Assembly (NCBI GenBank): GCA_019637315.1
Contig: JAHBVU010000017.1
Span: forward strand, 1 to 64,000
Length of the DNA: 64,000 bases
Direction: 5' to 3'
Origin: Gemmatimonadales bacterium
GTDB taxonomy: Bacteria > Gemmatimonadota > Gemmatimonadetes > Gemmatimonadales > GWC2-71-9
The stretch's first letter is position 1. Each line of letters begins with the position of its first letter. Positions 46,581 to 54,363 of this stretch are shown here, piece by piece. The notes under the pieces were generated by a model. That model was not told the DNA's origin, made no database searches, and was given only the letters and a program-made list of their open reading frames with translations. Position numbers and translations under genes: made by a program.

Positions 46581-47378
46581 CTATCGACCCGGCGGGCGAC
46601 CTCCTGATCCCGCCGCACGCTGCCGGGCCTCTCCGACGAACTGGTCGAGTATGAACTTGTGGTGCGCGTACTCGTAACGGCCTGCCGCCATCTCGGCATC
46701 GTAGTGCTGGAGCAGCCGGCCTTGTTCGGTCGAGAGCCGGGCGCTGTCGCCCTGGAGTCGGGCGACCGTGCCGCGGATCACAAAGCCGAAGAGGTGGCTC
46801 GACGCGAGGCCGGTAATGGTGTCGGCGAGGACGACCGCTCCGGCCGGGTCGCCGGTGTGAAGCCGCAGCATGGCGGCGTGGTACCGGGCGTCGATGTCGG
46901 GCTCCTCGAGCTCCCGATAGGCCTGCAACGCCTGGGGAGCGAAGCGGTTGACGGTGGCGCCGTCGCCGCGCTCCGAGGCCCGCATGACCCGATTGTACAG
47001 GGTATCGAAGCGGTCCCGTCCGGACAAGCCGTCGAGCAGCGGGGCCGGCTCGGCGCTCGCCGGGCCGAAGGCCATCGCCTCGCCGAGGGGCAGCGACGGT
47101 GAGGGGTCACGCCGAACCAGGTAGACCACCAGGGCCGCCACGACCATGATCGCAGCAAGCGCGAGAGGGAACACGGCCGGCCCTGCGCGCCAGGCGTTTC
47201 GTGACGACGCCGGAGCGCCGGCGCCAGCTGCCGCGCCGCAACTGCCGCAGAATCGGACTCCCGGGCCCAGCGCCTCGCCGCAAGCTCCACAAGAGACGGC
47301 GGCGCCGCAGTTGCCACAGAACCGACCTGCGGCGGGTTGACCGCACCCGGGACAGGTCGCGGGAGAATCCGATGCCAT
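46581..47378 (-). CDS. Zinc-ribbon membrane protein of unknown function
   Basis: 265 residues. Paired N-terminal zinc ribbons (CPGCGQPAAGRFCGNCG and CGACGEALGPGVRFCGSCG), one TM helix (AVFPLALAAIMVVAALVVYLV), then an alpha-helical, TPR-like extracytoplasmic domain (FDTLYNRVMRASERGDGATVNRFAPQALQAYRELE ... YHAAMLRLHTGDPAGAVVLADTI). First gene of the minus-strand ccm run and divergent from the cytochrome operon, suggesting a role in cytochrome maturation, but this is inferred from position. Confidence 0.75.
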   Translation of the reverse strand: MASDSPATCPGCGQPAAGRFCGNCGAAVSCGACGEALGPGVRFCGSCGAAAGAGAPASSRNAWRAGPAVFPLALAAIMVVAALVVYLVRRDPSPSLPLGEAMAFGPASAEPAPLLDGLSGRDRFDTLYNRVMRASERGDGATVNRFAPQALQAYRELEEPDIDARYHAAMLRLHTGDPAGAVVLADTITGLASSHLFGFVIRGTVARLQGDSARLSTEQGRLLQHYDAEMAAGRYEYAHHKFILDQFVGEARQRAAGSGGRPPGR

Positions 47379-47574
47379 CTGCTCTCGCTCCGTTGGGGAA
47401 TCCGATCGACGGGGCTGCCATGACCGCCGAACGCTGACTCAAGGTAAAGTAGCAAATCCAGCAATCGATCGACACTTGTTGAACAATCGAATTCCTGAAC
47501 GTCTTCGTCGCAATTTCTGCGGACCTGGATGTCACAAAAGTGCCCGCTTGGCCTCACAATCTGACCTTTCCCTA

Positions 47575-47603
47575 TTGCGCAACTGCCTCGATATTCCTAC
47601 AGT
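47575..47603 (+). promoter_or_regulatory. Putative promoter of the multiheme cytochrome operon
   Basis: TTGCGC (47575-47580), 17-bp spacer, TACAGT (47598-47603), about 52 bp before the ATG at 47655. Confidence 0.5.
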
Positions 47604-47609
47604 AGAAAT
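47593..47609. promoter_or_regulatory. Palindrome overlapping the cytochrome promoter -10 box
   Basis: ATTCCTAC-a-GTAGAAAT: 8-bp arms with one mismatch around a central base, covering the -10 hexamer. Its position suits a repressor operator. The rest of the divergent region 47379-47592 shows no other clear feature. Confidence 0.45.
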
Positions 47610-47654
47610 ACGGTAGGCGGATCCGCTCGCCGCACTTCATTGGGACATCGGCAC

Positions 47655-49223
47655 ATGCGCACTGTCGCGTCGAAGCTGCTCCGGACCCTTCCGCTGGCGG
47701 GCCTGCTCGCGGGCTGTGCCACAGACAAGATCGTCTATCGCGATCGCGATCCCTTCAATGAACCCCCTGCGGCCGCGCTCGGCTTCCTGGGGTACTATTC
47801 GACCGAGAACAAACAGACTACCTGCGGCAATTGCCACGCAGACTTCCAGACCAAGTGGCGAGCGACGGCACACGCCACGACCTATGCCGGTCTGCCGGCG
47901 TCCGCCCCAACTCAATGCGCCAGCTGCCACGCGGTCACCGAGCGCGGCAACATGGTCACTCAGGCAGCCGGCTTCAATACGACCCGGAATCCCGTCTACG
48001 GCGACGTGCAGTGCGAAAGCTGTCACGGCCCGGGTCTCGATCACGTCCGCGGCGTCGGTCAGGGACGAATCGTACGGCCGCTGGCTCGGATCGGGATGAC
48101 GGGCAACGGCACCTGTGCCGATTGCCACAGTGACACCCACCACCCCTACGTCGAGGAGTGGCAGCTGTCCCAGCACGCGCGGGTGAACGCCTCCCGCGCC
48201 GCCAACGCGACCTGCGCCGGGTGCCACGAGAGCCGGCAGGCGCTGGCTCGCTGGGGCGTTACCGGCAACTACATGGAAAAGGGCGAAGCCACGGCGTATC
48301 AGCCGGTGGCAGTGTGCGCAACCTGCCACGATCCGCACGGCTCTGAGAACCCCGCTCAACTCCGGTTCCCGATCAATACGGCGGACGTCGAGCAGAACCT
48401 CTGCATGAAGTGCCACCTTCGTTACGATGCACCGACCAACGCGACCTCCTCGCCGCATGCTCCGCAGGGATCACTCCTGCTTGGCACCGCGGGATATCGG
48501 CCGGCCGGATTCGTCTATGCCGAGGATCGAATCTTCAGTTCGCATGCCACGGAGGCGAATCCGACGCTCTGCGCCGGTTGCCACCTGAACCGTATCACCG
48601 CGCCCGATGCGCAGGGAGGGCCCGCCTTCCAGGCCACCGGTCATCTGATGCGGCCGATCCCCTGCCTCGACGCCCAGGGTCGCCCGACGGCCGAGGACAA
48701 CTGCAACTACACCCCGACCGCGCGTTCCTGGGCCACCTGCACCTCCGCCGGCTGTCATGCCAATGCCGCCGTGGCGTCGGCGGCGTTCAACACCGTCCGG
48801 GCCCGGATGCGCCTGCTTGCGAACCAGCTGTGGACCGACAGCAACGCCAACGGCTCGATGCAACCGGCCCCAGTCGACGCAGGCCTCCTGCCGAGAGTTC
48901 GCCAGCTCTACCCCCAGGAATGGAGCACGACCGACAATCGGATCAGCCCGGCGGAAGGCGCCGAGTTCAACGCCCGGATGTGCGGCGAGTACGGCCAGTC
49001 AACAGCCGACAACTCTAAAGGCATCCACAACCCGTTCTTGTGCGAGGCGCTGCTGATCGCGTCGATCAACGAGATCCAGTCGACCTACGCGCTGCCTGCG
49101 CCGTCGCCGGCAGTCCAGGCCATTCTGGACGGGCCGGTAGGCGGCAAATACTCGCACGGGCTCCGGCGCTCGAGCACTCCGATACCTGGGCATGACATCA
49201 CCGTCGCCGGCTCGAGCCGGTAG
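47655..49223 (+). CDS. Multiheme c-type cytochrome lipoprotein (8 CXXCH + 1 CX4CH)
   Basis: About 522 residues from the ATG at 47655. N-terminal lipobox LLAGC, so probably lipid-anchored at the outer membrane or inner leaflet. CXXCH motifs: CGNCH, CASCH, CESCH, CADCH, CAGCH, CATCH, CMKCH, CAGCH, plus one CTSAGCH (CX4CH). The C-terminal ~170 residues are heme-free except for two Cys. The spacing (CESCHGPG, CATCHDPHG) is typical of multiheme redox conduits. First gene of the operon containing two further multiheme proteins and a barrel. Confidence 0.93.
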   Translation: MRTVASKLLRTLPLAGLLAGCATDKIVYRDRDPFNEPPAAALGFLGYYSTENKQTTCGNCHADFQTKWRATAHATTYAGLPASAPTQCASCHAVTERGNMVTQAAGFNTTRNPVYGDVQCESCHGPGLDHVRGVGQGRIVRPLARIGMTGNGTCADCHSDTHHPYVEEWQLSQHARVNASRAANATCAGCHESRQALARWGVTGNYMEKGEATAYQPVAVCATCHDPHGSENPAQLRFPINTADVEQNLCMKCHLRYDAPTNATSSPHAPQGSLLLGTAGYRPAGFVYAEDRIFSSHATEANPTLCAGCHLNRITAPDAQGGPAFQATGHLMRPIPCLDAQGRPTAEDNCNYTPTARSWATCTSAGCHANAAVASAAFNTVRARMRLLANQLWTDSNANGSMQPAPVDAGLLPRVRQLYPQEWSTTDNRISPAEGAEFNARMCGEYGQSTADNSKGIHNPFLCEALLIASINEIQSTYALPAPSPAVQAILDGPVGGKYSHGLRRSSTPIPGHDITVAGSSR

Positions 49224-49241
49224 CAGCCAGCCATCGCCCTT

Positions 49242-49265
49242 CCCGCGGTCTCTCGAGATCGCGGG
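49242..49265 (+). terminator. Weak hairpin between first and second cytochrome genes
   Basis: CCCGCG/CGCGGG stem with an inner TCTC/GAGA pairing, followed by GCTTTGGGC. It lacks a proper T-run; it could attenuate or only separate the first gene from the rest. Confidence 0.35.
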
Positions 49266-49274
49266 GCTTTGGGC

Positions 49275-51332
49275 ATGCCCCTGAGCATGGCGCCCTTCGC
49301 TTCGTTCCTGACTGCGCTCGTCCAGCAGACGCCCGACTCGGCCAGTTTCCACCGCTTCCGCGAAGGCATCCCCGCCGAACCGCCCCCGATACCGGGCGGC
49401 GTCATGACCGTCTTGCGCGCCATTTTCAACGCACCGGCCTGGGCCTGGGGTATCGGGATCGTGGTGGGTCTGACCCTCGGCATCTGGCTGGTGCGTTTGT
49501 TCTGGCGCCGGCGCAGCGCCATTGGCCACTGGCTGGCAAGCCGCGACCGCGGCGTCAAGATCGCAATGGGAACCGGCGCCCTACTGGTGCTGGCGCTGCT
49601 CTTTCGGGGTGGCCAGGTCAGCTGGAACTTCATGCAGCATGACAACGCCTTCTGCGTTGGCTGCCACATCATGGAAGGTCCCTGGAACAAGTTTGCGACC
49701 GACGCCGGCAAGCACAGCACGCTGCAGTGCCATGACTGCCACCAGCAGTCGCTCTACGCCAGCACCCGTCAGCTCGTGCTCTGGGTCGCCAACAAACCGG
49801 TGGAGATCCCGCCGCACGCCCCGGTGCCTAACGCGCGCTGCGAATCCTGCCACGCCCAGGACCAGCCCGAGGCGTGGACCCGGATCGTCGGGACGGCGGG
49901 GCATCGGGTCCATCTGGAGTCGGATTCGAGCGCGTTGGAGAAGGTTCTGTGCGTAACCTGTCACGGCAAGGAAGTGCACGCCTTCATTCCCGCCAGCGAG
50001 ACCTGCGGCACGGCAGGCTGTCACGCCAATCTGGACATCAAGCTCGGCCGGATGGCGTCCCAGACCACACTCCACTGCAACCAGTGCCATCAGTTCACTG
50101 CCGAGGTACCGAGGCTGGCCACCCGGTCGGATGCCGCAGACGCAATGCACCCCGGCAGCCAGCAGTGCTTCTCCTGCCACGCGATGCGGGAGCTCCTGAC
50201 CAGCTTCGACCCTGAACGCGACCCCCACAACGGCACCTGCAGCACCTGCCACAACCCGCATACTCAGGAAACCCCCGCGGATGCGCGCCAGACCTGCACC
50301 CAGTGTCATGCGGACTGGCAGAAGGTGCCGTTCCACACCGGACGGGCGCACGGACAAGTCGGCCAGCAGTGTCTCGTCTGCCACAACGAACACGCGGCCC
50401 GGGTCGACGCCAGCGATTGCGTGGCCTGTCACACCAGCGTGACGGCGCGATTCGGCACACTCCGCATCCGCCCGCCGCTCCCGTTCGACACCCTGCGCGC
50501 CTTGCGTACCTCGTTGCGCGCACCTGACGCTCCATCGGGGACCGGACACTTCGACGGGGCCCGAACACCCGCCCCCGTGGCCAGGTCGGCCCGGCGAGCG
50601 GCCGAACCCGCAGCAGAGTCGTTCGAGACACCTGGGAAGGGCGATGTGCCACCACCGGACCTCCCGGCACCGGACCCGCCAGCTCCGGAGCCAGGGTCAC
50701 TCATCGCAAACGTCGACTCCTTTCCCCATGCCCGACATACCCGCCTTGCCTGCATCACCTGCCATACCACCGGAGCCAACCCTGCACCACTGACGTTCGA
50801 GCCCCCGCGCGGCTGCCAGATCTGTCACCACCAGGCGCCGCAGTCGAGCAACTGCGCCGCCTGTCATCAGCCGGGCGACCTGGCGGCGATCCGCGCGCTG
50901 GCGGTACCGATCGGCATCAAGGCGCAAGAGCCCCGAGTCAGAACCGTCAATTTTGCGCATCAGACGCACACCGAGATCCGCTGCGTCAACTGCCACACGC
51001 AGCCCGTGACGCTGGCACCGACCGCAGGCGTGCGTCAGTGCGCCGACTGTCACAGCGATCACCATACCGTGGGCCGAAGCTGTGCCACCTGTCACACGGG
51101 CACCGAGCTGCGTGCTGCGCATGCGGACGATGTCGCCGCCTCGCACCAGCGCTGCGATGCCTGTCACACCGCCTCGACCGTCGCGCGGCTCACCCCGGAT
51201 CGTTCCTTCTGCCTGACCTGTCACACCGACCAGGCGCAGGATCACTATCCTCGGCGCGAGTGCGCCACCTGCCACTTTCTCCAGCCGCCAGCTGAGCTGC
51301 GTCGGCGGCTGACCGGAGCGGCAGGCCCATGA
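49275..51332 (+). CDS. NapC/NirT-like membrane-anchored multiheme cytochrome (20 heme sites)
   Basis: About 685 residues; the start is uncertain (ATG 49275, 49287 or 49404). Two TM helices (WAWGIGIVVGLTLGIWLVRLF and IAMGTGALLVLALLFRGGQ) are followed by a NapC/NirT-like start (NAFCVGCHIMEGPWNKFATDAGKHSTLQCHDCH). Eleven heme sites, one of them CX4CH (CGTAGCH), precede a Pro-rich linker (PPPDLPAPDPPAPEP). Nine more follow (CITCH, CQICH, CAACH, CVNCH, CADCH, CATCH, CDACH, CLTCH, CATCH). It probably takes electrons from the quinone pool and passes them through the periplasm. Stop overlaps the barrel gene (ATGA). Confidence 0.93.
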   Translation: MPLSMAPFASFLTALVQQTPDSASFHRFREGIPAEPPPIPGGVMTVLRAIFNAPAWAWGIGIVVGLTLGIWLVRLFWRRRSAIGHWLASRDRGVKIAMGTGALLVLALLFRGGQVSWNFMQHDNAFCVGCHIMEGPWNKFATDAGKHSTLQCHDCHQQSLYASTRQLVLWVANKPVEIPPHAPVPNARCESCHAQDQPEAWTRIVGTAGHRVHLESDSSALEKVLCVTCHGKEVHAFIPASETCGTAGCHANLDIKLGRMASQTTLHCNQCHQFTAEVPRLATRSDAADAMHPGSQQCFSCHAMRELLTSFDPERDPHNGTCSTCHNPHTQETPADARQTCTQCHADWQKVPFHTGRAHGQVGQQCLVCHNEHAARVDASDCVACHTSVTARFGTLRIRPPLPFDTLRALRTSLRAPDAPSGTGHFDGARTPAPVARSARRAAEPAAESFETPGKGDVPPPDLPAPDPPAPEPGSLIANVDSFPHARHTRLACITCHTTGANPAPLTFEPPRGCQICHHQAPQSSNCAACHQPGDLAAIRALAVPIGIKAQEPRVRTVNFAHQTHTEIRCVNCHTQPVTLAPTAGVRQCADCHSDHHTVGRSCATCHTGTELRAAHADDVAASHQRCDACHTASTVARLTPDRSFCLTCHTDQAQDHYPRRECATCHFLQPPAELRRRLTGAAGP

Positions 51333-52828
51333 CTCCCCGACGCCTCGGCCTGGCCGCGCTCGCCCTGCTCGGCTTGCTGACGCCGGCCGGCGGGTCACCG
51401 GTCGCGGCGCAAGGCTACCGGGTTCGGCTCGACAGCCGGCTGCAGAGCGTTTCCTGGCGCGGGGTCGAGAGCGGCACCATCCCCCGCAACCAGGCCATTG
51501 CGCAACCGGGCGGCGGGTTCCTGACTCCGGACGGCTACGCCGCGCTGTGCGGCGAGGGGACCTGTTCGTTCTTCGCACCAGGCGCCGAACTGCGTGGGGT
51601 TCCCTGGGTAACCCAGGCCGATCTGACTGTCTGGGGGCTTGGGATTGCAGGGCTGAGTGCGCGTGGCAACGCACGCTGGGCCACCGATCTCGGCGACAGC
51701 GCCATCTGGCCCGGTACCGAACCCGCGGTTCAACTCCTCGAAGGCTATCTCGAATACACCCGGGCCGGTCTCAACGCCCGAGCGGGGCGTCAGCTGTTGC
51801 TGGGAAGGCTCGGAGCCTACGGGCTCGACGGCGGACGGGTGCTCTACCACCACCGGCGCTCGGGGCTCGAGGCGGGAGGATACGCCGGCTGGGGCCTGGC
51901 GCGCGGCGCCATGCTTCCGGTCACCGACCCGGCGCTCAATCCACTCGACGACTTTCAACCTCGCGATCGGCAGGTGGTGGCGGGGCTCGAACTGGGCTGG
52001 AACCGCAACGCCGTCGACGCGCGGCTGGAGTACCGCCGGGAACTCGACCCGGCGGTCGACTACTTCGTGTCCGAACGGGCCGCCGCCTCTGTCGCCCTCC
52101 GACCCCACCGTCGGCTCGGGCTTGCCGCAGGGGGCGAGTACGATCTCGCCTTTGGCCAGGTGGGCAGCGCAGACCTGTCGCTGAGCTGGATCGACGCGCG
52201 CTACAGTGTGACCGGTGGGGTCCGCCGCTATCGACCCTTCTTTGATCTGTGGACCATCTGGGGCGCCTTCAGCCCGGTGGCGCATCACGCCTGGCATCTG
52301 TCGGGAACGGTCCGTCCCGGCTCGCGCCTGACACTCCGGGCCCGGGGTGAGCGGTTCCGCTTCGACGACACGGAAACCTTCACGCCAGCCGTTACCGTGG
52401 AAGATCGAGGCTGGCGATTCGAGACGGGCGTGACCTGGAGCCCCGCCCGCGACTGGAGCGTCGATGCTGGCTATCGCACCGAGTTCGGGCCCGGGGCGTC
52501 ATCCCGGGGATTCGACGGTCGGGTAACTTGGACCGTGACCGACCGGCTCTGGCTCAGCGCGCACGGGATTCGTACCAAGCGACCGCTGGAGCTGCGCTAC
52601 GACGATGCGGAGCTGCTGGGATTCGGGGCGGACGTCGAGTTCCGACCTGACGACCGGTGGCGGCTCGGCCTCACCGCAGCGCGATACGACGAACAGCGGA
52701 AGCGTCCCGATGCGCGGGCGCTCGACTGGGACCAGCTCCGCATCGCCGCCCGCATCACGCTTCTCTTCGGCTCCAACGCCGACCGGCTCCCACTGCCGCG
52801 CGCGGTACCACGCGGAGGCCGGCAATGA
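51329..52828 (+). CDS. Outer-membrane beta-barrel (porin-cytochrome partner)
   Basis: 499 residues with a signal peptide (MTPRRLGLAALALLGLLTPAGGSPVAAQ). The rest alternates amphipathic strands ending in aromatic residues, e.g. LRGVPWVTQADLTVWGLG, AGLELGWNRNAVDARLEYRREL, WHLSGTVRPGSRLTLRARGERFRF, LRIAARITLLFGSNADRLP; the last strand ends 'TLLFGSN' rather than Phe at the very end. Its place between two multiheme cytochromes suggests the sheath of a porin-cytochrome conduit. It is smaller than MtrB and carries CGEGTC near residue 73. Confidence 0.8.
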   Translation: MTPRRLGLAALALLGLLTPAGGSPVAAQGYRVRLDSRLQSVSWRGVESGTIPRNQAIAQPGGGFLTPDGYAALCGEGTCSFFAPGAELRGVPWVTQADLTVWGLGIAGLSARGNARWATDLGDSAIWPGTEPAVQLLEGYLEYTRAGLNARAGRQLLLGRLGAYGLDGGRVLYHHRRSGLEAGGYAGWGLARGAMLPVTDPALNPLDDFQPRDRQVVAGLELGWNRNAVDARLEYRRELDPAVDYFVSERAAASVALRPHRRLGLAAGGEYDLAFGQVGSADLSLSWIDARYSVTGGVRRYRPFFDLWTIWGAFSPVAHHAWHLSGTVRPGSRLTLRARGERFRFDDTETFTPAVTVEDRGWRFETGVTWSPARDWSVDAGYRTEFGPGASSRGFDGRVTWTVTDRLWLSAHGIRTKRPLELRYDDAELLGFGADVEFRPDDRWRLGLTAARYDEQRKRPDARALDWDQLRIAARITLLFGSNADRLPLPRAVPRGGRQ

Positions 52829-52853
52829 ACCAGGATCCGCGGGAGGAGCGGCC

Positions 52854-54299
52854 ATGACGCTGCGCACCCTCCGCTGGGTGGCCGTATCGGTTGCCCTCGT
52901 CGTGGCCGCAATGGCGCTCCGGGCCGCCTCGTTGCGGGCGAGCTTCGACCACGCGGTGCATGGCAAACTGTTTCCGCTGGCCTGCGCCACCTGTCATGCC
53001 GGGGTGACCGAGCCGGAAGCAACGGTCTGGCCGGCCGCGGAGAGCTGCGCGGCGTGTCACGATGGCGAGGTGGCGCAGCGGGTTGACTGGACCCCGCCGA
53101 CGGGGCCGCCCCCGTCCAACCTGCGCTTCGTCCACCAGCGACACGCGGCGGCAACGGCCGACTCGGTCAGCTGCGCGCAATGCCACAATCAGGCCGGCCT
53201 GCGCGGCGAGGTTCACCGTGCCGTGGTGGCCCAGTGCATCGACTGCCATCAGCCTGGCGGCGAACACCTCGCCGTTGCCGACAGACAGTGCGCGACCTGC
53301 CACCTTCCGCTGGCTGAGGCCACCGCCCTGCCGGTGAGCCGAGTCGGCGCGTTCCCCGCCCCGCCCTCACACGAGGCGCCCGATTTCGCGCTCCAGGGCC
53401 ATGCCCGACTTGCCTCGCTCCGGACCCCGGGCGGAGGCCCGGCAGTTGCCGCCAGCTGCGCCACCTGCCATGCCCAGAACTTCTGCCTCAACTGTCACGT
53501 CAACGCCCCAGAGGTAACCGCGATCCAGGCCCTGCAGCCCGACGAACGATCGCTGGTCCACCGAGCGACCTTTGCGGCGCCGCCGTCGCACGCCGCCGCG
53601 AACTTTGCCACGGCTCACGGCCGCCAGGCAGAGCGCAACCCTGCCAGTTGCGCCACCTGCCACACCCAGCCCAGCTGTGCTGCCTGCCACGTTGCGCCGG
53701 TGCCCCGCGCCGTCACCGCCATGCACCTGCCCGGACCCGGCCGCGCCGGCGGCGCCCTGCTCGAACGGACCCCGCCAGCTTCGCACACCGCCGAGTTCCG
53801 GGAAGGCCATGCCACCGAGGCGAGGGTTGCGCCGCGAAGCTGCAGCAGCTGTCACGTCCGGTCGGATTGCCTCGCCTGCCACCGACCCGACCCGGGGCAG
53901 CCGTCCGGCGGGAACTACCACCCAGCCGGGTTCCTGACCAACCACCCGAGCGCCGCCTTTGCCCGACAGACCAGCTGCAGCGACTGCCACAACACCCAGC
54001 AGTTCTGCGCCAGCTGCCACGCCCAGGCCGGACTCGGCGCAAGCCGCTCGCTCGGCGGCTCCAGCTTTCACGACGGCAGGGCGTCCTTCATTCTCGGCCA
54101 TGGGCAGGCAGCCCGGCAGTCGCTCGAATCCTGCGTGTCCTGCCACACCGAGCGCGACTGCACCGCCTGCCACGCCGCCATCGGGCGCGGCTTCCGTTTC
54201 AACCCGCATGGCCCCGGCTTCGACGGCGAGCGGCTCCGTCGCCGTAACCCGGAGATGTGCGCGGCCTGCCACGGCTCCGCCATCCCGAGATCGCCCTAG
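52854..54299 (+). CDS. Multiheme c-type cytochrome with 16 CXXCH motifs
   Basis: 481 residues from the ATG at 52854 (GGGAGGAGC upstream). N-terminal hydrophobic anchor or signal (RWVAVSVALVVAAMALRAA). Sixteen CXXCH motifs, the last eleven mostly in pairs of the form SCxxCH-x4/5-CxxCH (SCATCHAQNFCLNCH, SCATCHTQPSCAACH, SCSSCHVRSDCLACH, SCSDCHNTQQFCASCH, SCVSCHTERDCTACH): five tandem repeats each bringing two hemes, with distal His in HGR/HGQ/HEA elements. Last gene of the operon. Confidence 0.93.
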   Translation: MTLRTLRWVAVSVALVVAAMALRAASLRASFDHAVHGKLFPLACATCHAGVTEPEATVWPAAESCAACHDGEVAQRVDWTPPTGPPPSNLRFVHQRHAAATADSVSCAQCHNQAGLRGEVHRAVVAQCIDCHQPGGEHLAVADRQCATCHLPLAEATALPVSRVGAFPAPPSHEAPDFALQGHARLASLRTPGGGPAVAASCATCHAQNFCLNCHVNAPEVTAIQALQPDERSLVHRATFAAPPSHAAANFATAHGRQAERNPASCATCHTQPSCAACHVAPVPRAVTAMHLPGPGRAGGALLERTPPASHTAEFREGHATEARVAPRSCSSCHVRSDCLACHRPDPGQPSGGNYHPAGFLTNHPSAAFARQTSCSDCHNTQQFCASCHAQAGLGASRSLGGSSFHDGRASFILGHGQAARQSLESCVSCHTERDCTACHAAIGRGFRFNPHGPGFDGERLRRRNPEMCAACHGSAIPRSP

Positions 54300-54319
54300 C
54301 CGCACGGCTCAAAGCCGTC

Positions 54320-54351
54320 TGGCCCGCCGGGGTGGCTCCCCCGCCGGGCCA
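54320..54351. terminator. Bidirectional hairpin between the cytochrome operon and glpK
   Basis: TGGCCCG/CGGGCCA with an inner CGGGG/CCCCG, one mismatch in about 13 bp. It lies between two convergent genes, 21 bp after one stop and 13 bp before the other. No T-run, so moderate strength. Confidence 0.5.
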
Positions 54352-54363
54352 AGGCGGGGCCGG

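Noticed and set aside
46560-46585. ATAGGG...CCCTAT near ccmE as a fifth operator copy
   Set aside because: The half-sites are 10 bp apart instead of the 8 bp (including CC and GG) of the four true copies, and the inner CC/GG bases are missing.
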